A stretch of 64,000 nt of DNA, from the NCBI RefSeq assembly GCF_015291705.1, contig NZ_CP030050.1, forward strand, positions 992,001 to 1,056,000, written 5' to 3'. The notes beneath the pieces are model-generated. The model was not told the DNA's origin, ran no database searches, and worked only from the letters and a program-made list of their open reading frames with translations. The position numbers were made by a program, and so were the translations under genes. The DNA comes from Bradyrhizobium arachidis (GTDB taxonomy: Bacteria; Pseudomonadota; Alphaproteobacteria; Rhizobiales; Xanthobacteraceae). The number at the start of each line of letters is the position of its first letter. Position 1 is the stretch's first letter. Positions 36,821 through 46,253 of the stretch are shown one piece after another.

Positions 36821-37135
36821 ATGCATTTCCGTCCATTGCACGATCGCGTGCTCGTGCGCCGCATTGATGCCGAAGAGAAAACGTCTGGCGGCATCATCAT
36901 TCCCGACACTGCCAAGGAGAAGCCGCAGCAGGGCGAGATCATCGCCGTCGGCCCAGGAGGCCGCAACGAGCAGGGCCAACTCGTGCCGCTCGACGTCAGG
37001 GCCGGCGACCGCGTGCTGTTTGCGAAGTGGTCGGGCACCGAGGTCAAGATCGACGGCAAGGAACTGCTGATCATGAAGGAGAGCGACCTTCTGGGCGTGG
37101 TCGAAAAGGCCGAAGCGCTCAAGAACGCAGCGTGA
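36821..37135 (+). CDS. groES: co-chaperonin GroES
   Basis: 104 residues. Complete Cpn10: [33 protein letters not shown] with the mobile loop, [20 protein letters not shown] and the C-terminal [14 protein letters not shown]. Forms the heptameric lid of GroEL. GAGGAGG precedes the ATG at 36821. Upstream in-frame codons (36806) are not part of the family. Start of the groES-groEL operon. Confidence 0.97.
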   Translation: MHFRPLHDRVLVRRIDAEEKTSGGIIIPDTAKEKPQQGEIIAVGPGGRNEQGQLVPLDVRAGDRVLFAKWSGTEVKIDGKELLIMKESDLLGVVEKAEALKNAA

Positions 37136-37140
37136 GCTGA

Positions 37141-38790
<1,650 letters not shown>

Positions 38791-38877
38791 CGCGTATCGG
38801 GCCCGGCCGACCGGCTGGGCCCACCTCTCACATACAGAAAGGACATCTGGATCAGTTTTCGACGATAGGAGCATGAG

Positions 38878-39216
38878 ATGATCAAGGATCAATTCACATT
38901 CTCCGCTCGGGCGGAGGGCACCCACAAAACCCTAATCAATCTCCTCGCAGTGACGCTCGGTAGTGTCGTTGCGCTGGCGCCGTTTGCGGCGCGAGGGTCG
39001 GAAGCAACGTCGCCGCCGCGGGCAGCAAAAAGCGGCTTCGAACAAATTGCCTTGCCGCCGATTCCGTACCTGGACACGATGCCCTGGCTGACCTGGCCGC
39101 AGGCGCCTTCCACGATGAAGGTGGATACGCTGCTTTCGCCGGTTCTGGATGCGCCCCGGCTGAGGTTCGACCTGTTGCCGACCCAGCGCGACGGGACCCC
39201 ACCTGCAACCAGCTAG
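38878..39216 (+). CDS. exported hypothetical protein downstream of groEL
   Basis: 112 residues. After a hydrophilic start, LINLLAVTLGSVVALAPFAARGS is a signal-peptide-like segment; the mature part contains IPYLDTMPWLTWPQAPSTMKVDTLLSP, a motif I know from small proteins following groEL in Bradyrhizobium. Probably periplasmic. Function unknown; may be co-transcribed with groESL (88 bases). Confidence 0.55.
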   Translation: MIKDQFTFSARAEGTHKTLINLLAVTLGSVVALAPFAARGSEATSPPRAAKSGFEQIALPPIPYLDTMPWLTWPQAPSTMKVDTLLSPVLDAPRLRFDLLPTQRDGTPPATS

Positions 39217-39854
39217 TCCGGGTGGAGCGGCCGGCCGATCCGGTCGCTCCAAACTTCCGTCTGAGCTGTGTGAGGACTTTCCATGCCGTATGAACCCGTT
39301 GTTGGCGGCGCGGTTGCGTTTCTGATCGAAAGCCAGAGACGCGTTATTTCGCATTGCGAAGGCTCTTGCCTGCGAACGACTTAAGTCCTTTCGGTCTATC
39401 TATATCTTGTTGAAATATATCAATAAATCGCGGTATGATTGGCTATGTGAAAAAATACTGTGTAATCGAACCGCCATAGAGGGGACTTGCGCCCCGACAA
39501 AACAGGGAGTCAGACGGCTCCGACCAAGAGGCGCCAGCAGCCTCGCCAAAGGCAAACGACCTCGAACAATTGTCAGGCAGGCTTTCGATGCGCAGGCGCC
39601 TTTGCGCGTACAGCTTATCCCGAAATGGTTATCCAACTACTGCGCAGGACTTCGCACTGCATCCGCTTGGGTTTCGTTATCCGCACATCCGCAGAGCGCT
39701 GCGCGGTTAGTTGCGCGCCGGGCATGATGACGGGAATTCCCGGTTAGACCTCGCGGCCAGGAACAAGGCCTCGGCGATCTGATTGGATCGCTGCGGCTGA
39801 CGGGGTGGGACGAAGCATCTCCGGACAAGCGTCGTTTTGGCCAAGGAGGCAACA
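39217..39854. other. 640-base gap without convincing gene
   Basis: Contains a possible 33-aa ORF from 39283 (MPYEPVVGGAVAFLIESQRR) and, at about 39405-39460, an AT-rich stretch with TTGTTG and GGTATGAT that could be a vegetative promoter pointing to the + strand. The frames downstream of it lack recognisable protein character. Confidence 0.4.
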
Positions 39855-40049
39855 ATGGACGACAAAACCAAATCATCAGAGGCGGGCGAACAAGCCGGTA
39901 AAGGCTTGCGCGAGGCGGCTGCCAAGGACGAAGCGAAGACCGAGAGCAGGACGGGACACGATTTGGCGAAAGGCGCCGATCGCTTTGAGGAACGTTCGAA
40001 AAGCTCCGATGGAAAAACCGCGGAAGAAAAGCAACAAAGCAAGCCGTGA
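39855..40049 (+). CDS. small hydrophilic stress-type protein
   Basis: 64 residues from ATG 39855 with AAGGAGG 7 bases upstream. Very hydrophilic and probably disordered: GEQAGKGLREAAAKDEAKTES and KTAEEKQQSKP. Composition resembles LEA-like or CsbD-like stress proteins, but there is no defined domain. Function unknown. Confidence 0.55.
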   Translation: MDDKTKSSEAGEQAGKGLREAAAKDEAKTESRTGHDLAKGADRFEERSKSSDGKTAEEKQQSKP

Positions 40050-40164
40050 CGTAGCGGGCCGGAAATAGCTTCCCTTAGCAAACCTGCCGTGCGTCGGACG
40101 TCCTGAGTGCGGCGGCCTTTCCATTTGTGGAACTTCGCGGAATCGCGGGCATTGTTTGGCGTTC

Positions 40165-40410
40165 CTATCGTCCCGCCGACAGCCGCTCGGCGTTCGCCGC
40201 GACAATCTTCCTGTAATGATCGAGCACCTGACCGCAATCGCCGCCCCGGATGAAAATCGAGCCCGCTTCCGAGGCCGCGTCGAACTTCTCCGTCACCATG
40301 AGAAACATCTCATGAGAGGTGCCGTTGTCTGCGGCCATCTGCCGGAACCGCATCTCCATGACCTCCAGCGCGTCGGCCATAAGTGTCATCGCTGAAAACC
40401 AAAAAAGCAT
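40165..40410 (-). CDS. conserved small protein
   Basis: 81 residues: MADALEVMEMRFRQMA ... HEMFLMVTEKFDAASEAGS ... LDHYRKIVAANAERLS. The pattern VTEK-x-x-A-x-E-x-x-x ... YR-x-x-VAANAERLS is the one I know from small phasin-like rhizobial proteins. All-helical, cytoplasmic. Function unknown. Confidence 0.6.
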   Translation of the reverse strand: MLFWFSAMTLMADALEVMEMRFRQMAADNGTSHEMFLMVTEKFDAASEAGSIFIRGGDCGQVLDHYRKIVAANAERLSAGR

Positions 40411-40480
40411 TTGTACTCCACCCCGGTTGTTGCCGGCTTGAAACCATGGCTAATCCAAGCATTCGCTCCCGGCCGGGTTC

Positions 40481-41398
40481 CTATGCGGGGCGGGCGATCC
40501 GCCGTTTCGGCCGAAGAGGCGACAGCATGCGATGCAGCGTTTTCGCGTTAGCCGGCGCATGGGCGTCGTTGTCGTTGTTGAAATAAACCCAGGTCCGCTT
40601 CGCGCCGCTTTCCCTGATCTTTTCCGCCCATTTCCGAAGCTCGTCGTCCGAGTAATTATGGCGGTACCAGCGCTCCGGCCCGTGGAGGCGGACGTAGACC
40701 TCGTCCGCCGTCCGGACGAGCTCGTCGGGTAGGCGCGGGCCGCTGCAGGAGCAGAAGATGATCCCGGCATCGCGGAAAGCGCGATAGACTTCCTCATTCC
40801 ACCAGCTCTTGTGTCTGAACTCGACCACGTTGCGGCGCGCGGGATCGAGCTGGCTCACGATCGCAGCAAGGCGGGCCTTCGTGTATCGGTAGCTCGGCGG
40901 TAGCTGGAACAGGAAGCAGCCCATCTGCTCGCCCAGAATATCCGCGACGACGCCATAATCCCGGATCAGCGTCTTCGTGCCCTTGAACTTTTTGACATGG
41001 GTGATGAGTTCGCAGACCTTTACGGTGTAGACGACGCCCTCGCCGCCCGGCTGGCGGCGCCAGGCCTGCACATTCGCGACGGTCGGCCATGAATAAAATG
41101 ACGCGTTGATCTCGACGGTGTCGAACGCTGCCGTGTAGTGCGAGAACCAGTTCGGCTGCGGCACCGACGCGTAAAAGGAATCCCGCCATTTCCAGTAACG
41201 CCAGCCCGAACAGCCGACGAAGAGCGTTTTCTCCAATTCAGGCGGGGAGGGTCGTCCCTCGCTTTCCATCTTGAGCCTGACGCGGTGCATCTTCGCCGCG
41301 CGCAGGACGTTATTCTCGCGCTGCTTTTCACGGCGAAGCCGGCGCCGTTCGCGTCTTTCCTCCAGCGTCAGTTGTTTGATGGGAGACGCGGAAGGCAC
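40481..41398 (-). CDS. DUF72 domain protein
   Basis: 305 residues from GTG 41398, which has GAAGGAG 7 bases upstream. After a basic helical start (about 1-45) comes the DUF72 TIM-barrel-like domain: VGCSGWRYWKWRDSFY, FDTVEINASFYSWPT, YTVKVCELITHVK, FQLPPSYRYT, VEFRHKSWW and VYVRLHGPERWYRHNYSDDEL. Enzymatic role unknown, though nuclease-like function has been suggested for the family. Four bases after the TolA-like gene; such pairs occur next to NHEJ ligase loci. Confidence 0.85.
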   Translation of the reverse strand: MPSASPIKQLTLEERRERRRLRREKQRENNVLRAAKMHRVRLKMESEGRPSPPELEKTLFVGCSGWRYWKWRDSFYASVPQPNWFSHYTAAFDTVEINASFYSWPTVANVQAWRRQPGGEGVVYTVKVCELITHVKKFKGTKTLIRDYGVVADILGEQMGCFLFQLPPSYRYTKARLAAIVSQLDPARRNVVEFRHKSWWNEEVYRAFRDAGIIFCSCSGPRLPDELVRTADEVYVRLHGPERWYRHNYSDDELRKWAEKIRESGAKRTWVYFNNDNDAHAPANAKTLHRMLSPLRPKRRIARPA

Positions 41399-41402
41399 AA
41401 GG

Positions 41403-42008
41403 TCACTCCTTCGCTTTACGCAGGTTGCCCTCAAGGCGCGCCTTGAGTTCGCGCCAGCGTTCGTCCTCCGCCTCGGCGCGGCGCTGCACGGCCTCAAGAT
41501 CCTTCACTATGGCGTCAGCTTTTTCCTCGTGACCGGCTTCGGCCTCAAGAAGGGCCGCCTGCGCCTTCTCGATCGCCTTGTTTCGTCTTTCCCGGACCCT
41601 GGCAGCCTCTGCTTCTTCCTTGACGCGCCGCGCCTTCCGCTCGCGTTCTTCCTTCTCGTATCTGGCCGCGGCCTTGCGCTCGACTTTTTCGTCGCGCGTC
41701 TTTGGGGGCGCCTTCCTGGCGGGCGTATCCCTTGTCCCGCGGGGCTGCGCGTCGAGGGACGCGGCGGAAGGCAATTCCGCGTGCTCCCTGAAGGCGGAGC
41801 TTGATCCGACAGGTCTTTGCAGTACGACGCCCGGCTTTGCCATCGCGGCGGCGATGATCTTCTCGTCCTCCGCTTCCTTCGCGAAACCCTGGTGGAAAAG
41901 GTTGCTGGCCGCGCCCCATGCTTCGAGCGCAGCCTTCATCGAGGGCGCTGCGAGGGCGAGATCAAAAAATCCCTGCGAGGTCTGATAGACCTTGAGTTTG
42001 CGCGGCAT
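41403..42008 (-). CDS. TolA-like coiled-coil protein of the repair block
   Basis: 201 residues. N-terminal domain (1-75) with KVYQTSQGFFDLALAAPSMKAALEAWG and MAKPGVVLQRPVG, then a long charged helix (about 100-195, rich in Arg, Glu, Lys and Ala). Automatic annotations call it TolA-like because of the helix, but the N-domain is different. In rhizobia such genes accompany ligD/ku-type repair genes. A decayed copy is at 26156. Upstream of and coupled to DUF72. Confidence 0.65.
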   Translation of the reverse strand: MPRKLKVYQTSQGFFDLALAAPSMKAALEAWGAASNLFHQGFAKEAEDEKIIAAAMAKPGVVLQRPVGSSSAFREHAELPSAASLDAQPRGTRDTPARKAPPKTRDEKVERKAAARYEKEERERKARRVKEEAEAARVRERRNKAIEKAQAALLEAEAGHEEKADAIVKDLEAVQRRAEAEDERWRELKARLEGNLRKAKE

Positions 42009-42129
42009 TACGGTCCAATGGATCGCCCTTATTTTTGTTCCGCCAGGGGAACGGTATCTGTTCCATTATTGAAACCATCACCGACGGCCACCGTTGTTGA
42101 CGGCCGTCACACGACGCAAGGAGAGTCCC

Positions 42130-42354
42130 ATGATCCTTGAAAGCTTTGATCGCCGTACGCTCGCGAACATGGAAGCTGCCCTTGACCGGATCTGTGAAGG
42201 CAGGCCCGACCGCGAGGACCACGAGCTTAGGGCCTTTATCGCTGAGAGCCTCGTGCGCTGCGCGAAACAGGGCAAGACCTCCATCGGCGCCCTGACGGCT
42301 GCGGGAGAGGCCGCGCTCGCGGGCCGGTCTATCGCTGACAGGAAACAGGCCTGA
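42130..42354 (+). CDS. small helical hypothetical protein
   Basis: 74 residues from ATG 42130 with AAGGAG 8 bases upstream: MILESFDRRTLANMEAALDR, then LRAFIAESLVRCAKQG and a Gly/Ala-rich helix. Common as an unnamed small protein in rhizobial plasmids and islands. Function unknown. Confidence 0.55.
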   Translation: MILESFDRRTLANMEAALDRICEGRPDREDHELRAFIAESLVRCAKQGKTSIGALTAAGEAALAGRSIADRKQA

Positions 42355-42371
42355 CGGACTGCACCTCAGCC

Positions 42372-42629
42372 TTAGGCGGCGCTGGCTTCCTTGCCGGCGC
42401 GCGGCAGCCAGCGCCATACGCCGAGGACGTCGATCAACAGCAGGACCGCGTTCTGGACGACAAGCGAGGTCTTCGCCTCCAGCACGCCATCCGCAATCCA
42501 GGCGATTGAAGCCGCTATAAAGATAGCGAAGCCCCATACTGTGACGCGTGCGTTTATGTTCGCTGCGACCATGGCGGCCGCGATGATCGTAATGGCCGCC
42601 GCCGCCGCCCTCAGTATTTCAAGATCCAT
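42372..42629 (-). CDS. three-span membrane protein
   Basis: 85 residues. Hydrophobic segments near residues 8-26, 30-47 and 55-72 (IIAAAMVAANI, GFAIFIAASIAWIADGVLE, AVLLLIDVLGVWRWL). Looks like a small inner-membrane protein of the YgjV-like kind (AxIAWIxDGxxxxxxxLxxxNxxLxxIDxxGxWRW). Function unknown. Confidence 0.6.
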   Translation of the reverse strand: MDLEILRAAAAAITIIAAAMVAANINARVTVWGFAIFIAASIAWIADGVLEAKTSLVVQNAVLLLIDVLGVWRWLPRAGKEASAA

Positions 42630-42726
42630 GTTTTTCCTTCGTCGACCATTCAGTGTTTTGATGCCCTCGGTGAGTCTTTTTCGGTAAGCGCGACAAAAAT
42701 TCAGCGGCGCTAACGTTCCTGCACGT

Positions 42727-43041
42727 TCACAGGACGATAATTTCCTGTGCGCGGATGACGATCTCTTCCTGTGAAAGCTCACGCTCAAGGCGCTCGCGCA
42801 GGCTCCGCCAGAACTCGGGCGCGAGTTTTGCCGCCATGACCTCGATAACGGCGATGGTGTCTCGCTGTGTTTCCTCGCCGCTGCGCCACAGGCCCTGGCC
42901 GGGCGCCCGGACAAAGCTCGTCGCGCCGCCGAATTTTCCGCTCAGCTCTTCCAGAAACTCTTCAAACCATTGCTGCGAAACCGGCTCGCCGTTGCCTTTC
43001 GCCTTCGGCAGGAGAATCTGGATCAGATAGGAGGTGTTCAC
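42727..43041 (-). CDS. hypothetical protein coupled to isochorismatase-like gene
   Basis: 104 residues from GTG 43041, which overlaps the stop of the upstream hydrolase gene (GTGA). Small alpha/beta protein: IQILLPKAKGNGEPVSQQWFEEF, FGGATSFVRAPGQGLWR, DTIAVIEVMA and FWRSLRERLEREL. The pattern is that of a compact ferredoxin-like fold seen in unnamed proteins. Function unknown. Confidence 0.6.
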   Translation of the reverse strand: MNTSYLIQILLPKAKGNGEPVSQQWFEEFLEELSGKFGGATSFVRAPGQGLWRSGEETQRDTIAVIEVMAAKLAPEFWRSLRERLERELSQEEIVIRAQEIIVL

Positions 43042-43676
43042 GACACAAGCCTCGCCCGCGCACTGCCGGGCCAGCTGTTCAGAAGCGTTTCGGTCGTGAC
43101 GCATTCGACCTGCCGCCCGAAACGGTTCAGGTACACATTCATCATGGAATCATGAGTCTCGTCCGCCGAACCGCAAACCGCGTCGGTCACCAGGATGACC
43201 CGGAAGCCCCAGTCGATCGCGCCGAGCACGGTTGCGAGCACGCAGACATCGGTTTCGCCGCCGGTGATGATAACGGTATCGACTCCGGCGCTTTGCAGCT
43301 GCAGGTGCAGGTCGCTACCTGTCCAGGGAGAGTAGACGTGCTTGTCGAAAATGCGCGCTGGCGGAACGAAGCGCGCGAGGTCCGGGACGAGGTCGATCAT
43401 CTCCGCGCCGAGCCGGTCGATGGTCATCGCTTCCCAGCGCTCATAGTAATGCCGCCACATGCCGGCGCCCTGGCCGGGCTTTTTCGCCGGGATAAAGCGG
43501 GTAAAGATGGTCCGGTCCTGATGCGCCTCTGCGATCAGCACGATATTCGGCAACACGCGCGGCAGCCACGGCATCTTCCATTCCGTGGTCTCGGCGAACA
43601 TCCTCTGCATATCGACGCAGATATGAACCGCGTTCTCTCCCGGACTTCCCCAGCGAAGGTCGTCGTTCTTTGCCAT
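43038..43676 (-). CDS. isochorismatase-like cysteine hydrolase
   Basis: 212 residues from ATG 43676. Isochorismatase/nicotinamidase fold with the triad Asp22 (HICVDMQRMF), Lys112 (IFDKHVYSPW) and Cys145 (GGETDVCVLATVLGA), and the cis-peptide region before Cys. Substrate unknown; could be a nicotinamidase-type or carbamoyl hydrolase. Followed by the overlapping gene at 42727. An EcfG promoter lies 26 bases upstream of the start. Confidence 0.87.
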   Translation of the reverse strand: MAKNDDLRWGSPGENAVHICVDMQRMFAETTEWKMPWLPRVLPNIVLIAEAHQDRTIFTRFIPAKKPGQGAGMWRHYYERWEAMTIDRLGAEMIDLVPDLARFVPPARIFDKHVYSPWTGSDLHLQLQSAGVDTVIITGGETDVCVLATVLGAIDWGFRVILVTDAVCGSADETHDSMMNVYLNRFGRQVECVTTETLLNSWPGSARARLVS

Positions 43677-43701
43677 GGCCTGATCCTCAAACGCCAGCTC
43701 C

Positions 43702-43727
43702 AACGGAGCGGCGCGGATGCTGGTTCC
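43702..43727 (-). promoter_or_regulatory. EcfG-type general stress promoter of the hydrolase operon
   Basis: On the minus strand GGAAC (43727-43723), 17-base spacer, CGTT (43705-43702); 26 bases before the ATG at 43676. Confidence 0.7.
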
Positions 43728-43738
43728 TGTCCTTAAAG

Positions 43739-43874
43739 CGGGTTGCGGCCTGCAACCCGGCTAGCCCTGCGGCAATGAGCGGGGATCGGCGGTCAAGGGT
43801 GCGCTGCGCACGAGCGCGAGCGAGCTAGCCCTTGACGGCCGAAGGGGGCGCAAGTCCCGGCCTTCGCGCGAAGG
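43739..43874. repeat. cluster of strong hairpins between divergent genes
   Basis: Successive inverted repeats: CGGGTTGC / GCAACCCG (43739-43759), GTCAAGGG / CCCTTGAC (43792-43836, enclosing GTGCGC-T-GCGCAC), then GGCC-N4-GGGGC-GCAA-GTCCC-GGCC (43837-43862), a GNRA-capped stem, and the palindrome CCTTCGCGCGAAGG (43861-43874). No ORF of note. Resembles the larger array at 46280-46638. Confidence 0.6.
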
Positions 43875-44019
43875 ATCGTCACCGGATGGCCGGGACGAAG
43901 GCCCGGGCGCGGCACGCGCTAGAGCCTGACCGGCTGCGCAGCAGGCGGCGCGCCCTCTCAAAAAACGGAACCGCGCGGCCTCGCGGAAAGTTGGGTGGGA
44001 ACACAGACTGAGGAAGGAA

Positions 44020-44263
44020 ATGAAACGCATCACGAAATGGCGGGCCGCCGCAAAACGCGAACTGATCGAGCCCAAAGGCGACAAGCGTTACATCAGGCGC
44101 GACGCGAGGGGGCCGGATCAAAGAGAGCGATGACGTTGGTCGCTCGCTTTCGCAGGACAGACGCACCAAAGCCAAAAAAGCCGCGAAAGCGGGTGAGGGC
44201 GACCGCGGCGACCGCAAGCCGGCAAAGACCAGGTCACGGAAAAAGGCGCGTGCGCGAAAGTAG
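44020..44263 (+). pseudogene. small basic protein, frameshift in G run
   Basis: ATG 44020 with AGGAAGGA upstream. Frame 1 reads MKRITKWRAAAKRELIEP-KGDKRYIRRDARG, then stops early; one base less in the run GGGGG at 44108-44112 gives IKESDDVGRSLSQDRR and AGEGDRGDR to a stop at 44263. The joined 80-residue protein matches a conserved small rhizobial protein (KGDKRYVRR ... VGRSL-x-x-DRR ... KGQGDRGDR). Confidence 0.6.
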
Positions 44264-44837
44264 CGGCACATTGGATCTTTTTGGGGACGCAGGTCTCCCT
44301 GAAGGCATGAAGTATCAGCGCGACTTTCTGACGGCTGAGGAAGAAGAGCGGCTTCTGATCGATATCAAAGCCCTCCCGTTCAGGGAGTTTGAATTCCGCG
44401 GCTTCACTGGTAAGCGCAGGACGGTCTCGTTCGGCTGGCGCTACGATTTCAACGGCGGCGGGCTGACGAAGGCGGACGACATGCCGGAGTTTCTGACCGG
44501 TCTTCGCGGCCGCGCGGAAGCGTTCGCCGGAAGCGCTCCCGGCAGCTTTCAGCAGGTTCTTGTCACCGAGTATGCAAGCGGGGCCGGAATCGGATGGCAC
44601 AAGGACCGTTCTGTCTTTGGCGATGTCGTAGGCATCTCTCTTCTGTCCGCCTGCCTTTTCCGGCTTCGCAGAAGAAAGGATATCGGGTTCGAGCAGCATA
44701 ATCTGTCCGCCGAGCCGCGCTCCATTTATCTCCTGCGCGGTCCTTCGCGGACCGAATGGCAGCACAGCATCCCGGCCGTCGAAAGCCTCCGCTATTCAAT
44801 TACGTTTCGTAACCTGCTCGAAGGAAGGGTTTCGTAG
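44250..44837 (+). CDS. alkB: AlkB-type 2-oxoglutarate/Fe(II) dioxygenase
   Basis: 195 residues. DNA/RNA alkylation repair enzyme that removes methyl groups from bases by oxidation. Fe ligands His117 and Asp119 (GWHKDRS) and His172 (EWQHSIP), 2-oxoglutarate Arg181 and Arg187 (RYSITFR). The N-terminal LDLFGDAGLPEGM is the usual start region; I take GTG 44250, with ATG 44307 as an alternative. The start overlaps the small basic ORF and the stop overlaps the ligase start, so this is an operon. Confidence 0.9.
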   Translation: MRESSGTLDLFGDAGLPEGMKYQRDFLTAEEEERLLIDIKALPFREFEFRGFTGKRRTVSFGWRYDFNGGGLTKADDMPEFLTGLRGRAEAFAGSAPGSFQQVLVTEYASGAGIGWHKDRSVFGDVVGISLLSACLFRLRRRKDIGFEQHNLSAEPRSIYLLRGPSRTEWQHSIPAVESLRYSITFRNLLEGRVS

Positions 44838-45808
44838 TGGTCCGCGTCTCCACCCTGCCAAAAAAGCTGCAGCCGATGCTCGCGACGCTGACCGACGCGC
44901 CCTTCGATGACAAGGGCTGGGTGTTCGAAGACAAGTACGATGGTTTTCGCATGGTCGCCAAAATCGAAAACGGGAGCGTCACTTTATACAGCCGCAACGG
45001 CATAATCATCAGCCACAGCTATGTCGAGGTCGCGCAGGCGCTCGAAGCGGTAAAAGGGGATGCCGTTATAGACGGCGAGCTGGTCGCGATCGGAAAAGAC
45101 GGCGTTTCGCACTTCCAGCTTCTGCAGAACGCGCTGCGCCACGAAGCGAAGCTGCAATACGTCGCATTCGACATCATGTTTCAGGACGGTGAAGACCTTC
45201 GTGGGCTAACCCTCCTGGAGCGCAAGAAGAGGCTTAAAGCCATCCTGCCAAAACATAAGCTGATTGCGTTCAGCCGCCACCGCGCGGCGTCCGGCACGAA
45301 GTTTTTCGCAGAGGCCGAACGCAAAGGCCTCGAAGGCATCATGGCAAAGCACGCCGACAGCGAATACTTGTCCGGCGCGCGAACGGATGCCTGGCTCAAG
45401 ATCAAGACCTCCCGACGCCAGGAAGTCGTCATCGCTGGCTTCACCGCGCCCCGCCGCACGCGGCCTTTCTTCGGCGCGCTGACCCTGGCCCTTCGCGAGG
45501 GAAACGGCTGGCGCTACATCGGGCATGTCGGCACGGGCTTCAGCCATGAGACGCTCGAAGATCTGCACAAAAAGCTGGTGAAGCTGAAGACCTCTAAGTC
45601 TCCCTTCGCGGAAAAGGTCAAGGATGAAGCGGTGACGACCTGGGTGAGGCCTCGGCTCGTCGCCGAGGTAAAGTTCACGGAGTGGACCAGCTCGGGTGAG
45701 ATGCGCCATCCTGTTTATCTCGGCCTGCGCGCTGACAAAAACGCAAAAGACGTCGTCCTTGAGCGGGAGAAAAAGCCAGCCGTGCGCCGGCAGAGTTCGC
45801 GACGCTGA
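44837..45808 (+). CDS. stand-alone ATP-dependent DNA ligase, LigD ligase-domain type
   Basis: 323 residues, GTG start overlapping the alkB stop by one base. Nucleotidyltransferase domain with adenylation Lys33 (EDKYDGFR), motif III VAFDIMFQDG, motif IV EGIMAKH, motif V WLKIKT, then an OB fold (VVIAGFTAPRRT, WRYIGHVGTG, VAEVKFTEWT). It lacks the polymerase and phosphoesterase domains of full LigD, and no ku gene lies nearby. Seals nicks in double-strand break or base-excision repair; co-transcription with alkB suggests alkylation repair. Confidence 0.92.
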   Translation: MVRVSTLPKKLQPMLATLTDAPFDDKGWVFEDKYDGFRMVAKIENGSVTLYSRNGIIISHSYVEVAQALEAVKGDAVIDGELVAIGKDGVSHFQLLQNALRHEAKLQYVAFDIMFQDGEDLRGLTLLERKKRLKAILPKHKLIAFSRHRAASGTKFFAEAERKGLEGIMAKHADSEYLSGARTDAWLKIKTSRRQEVVIAGFTAPRRTRPFFGALTLALREGNGWRYIGHVGTGFSHETLEDLHKKLVKLKTSKSPFAEKVKDEAVTTWVRPRLVAEVKFTEWTSSGEMRHPVYLGLRADKNAKDVVLEREKKPAVRRQSSRR

Positions 45809-45911
45809 TCGCCACTCGTGCGCTTTACCGGTCTGCAGCCCCGAGATAATCACGGCGACCGCCCGCGCATATGAGTGCCGCGCGATACAGCCATGGAATG
45901 CGCCTGCCGCG

Positions 45912-46253
45912 TCATGGCTGGCGCCCCAGGGCGGTTAGACAAAGGAGCCGGAGTTCGGAGAGGTCGGCCAGCGCCGTCTCGACCGCTTCCGCATCCGCAA
46001 GCCCTGCAGCGCTCCTGAACGCCGTTGCGAGCTGGCCGATTTTTCCGAGCAGCAGCGCCACGTCCTCGTGGTTCGAGGTCGGGCGCCTGGCTACGCGCGG
46101 GATGGGAAAGGAGAGGGCTGTGTTACGAAGAAAGGTAGAGACGGGAACGCCCGCTGCATTAGCCTTTGCACATACAAGGGCGTCCTCAAGCGGGGTGAAG
46201 CGGACCGTGTACCGCTCGCTTCGCTGCCGCGTCTCGCTGCCGCTCTCCGCCAT
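45912..46253 (-). CDS. MobC-like relaxosome protein
   Basis: 113 residues from ATG 46253. Ribbon-helix-helix protein: RYTVRFTPLEDALVCAKANAAGVPVSTFLRNTAL is the MobC-type motif, followed by a helical C-terminus (LLLGKIGQLATAFRSA). MobC proteins bind the transfer origin and help the relaxase. No relaxase gene is found downstream in the window. The hairpin array at 46280-46638 lies directly upstream, where an origin of transfer is expected. Confidence 0.7.
   Translation of the reverse strand: MAESGSETRQRSERYTVRFTPLEDALVCAKANAAGVPVSTFLRNTALSFPIPRVARRPTSNHEDVALLLGKIGQLATAFRSAAGLADAEAVETALADLSELRLLCLTALGRQP

Noticed and set aside
36388..37122. Long upstream extension of the hsp20 frame through the groES region
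   Set aside because: The IbpA-type start at 36387 has a ribosome binding site inside the thermometer hairpin; the extension runs antisense through groES.
39407..39727. 106-codon + frame after the AT-rich promoter-like stretch
   Set aside because: No conserved pattern or ribosome binding site; kept only as a note on the gap.
43761..44271. Minus-strand frames across the 43.8-kb hairpin cluster
   Set aside because: Arg/Ser/Phe-rich mirror composition and overlap with the conserved + strand basic ORF.
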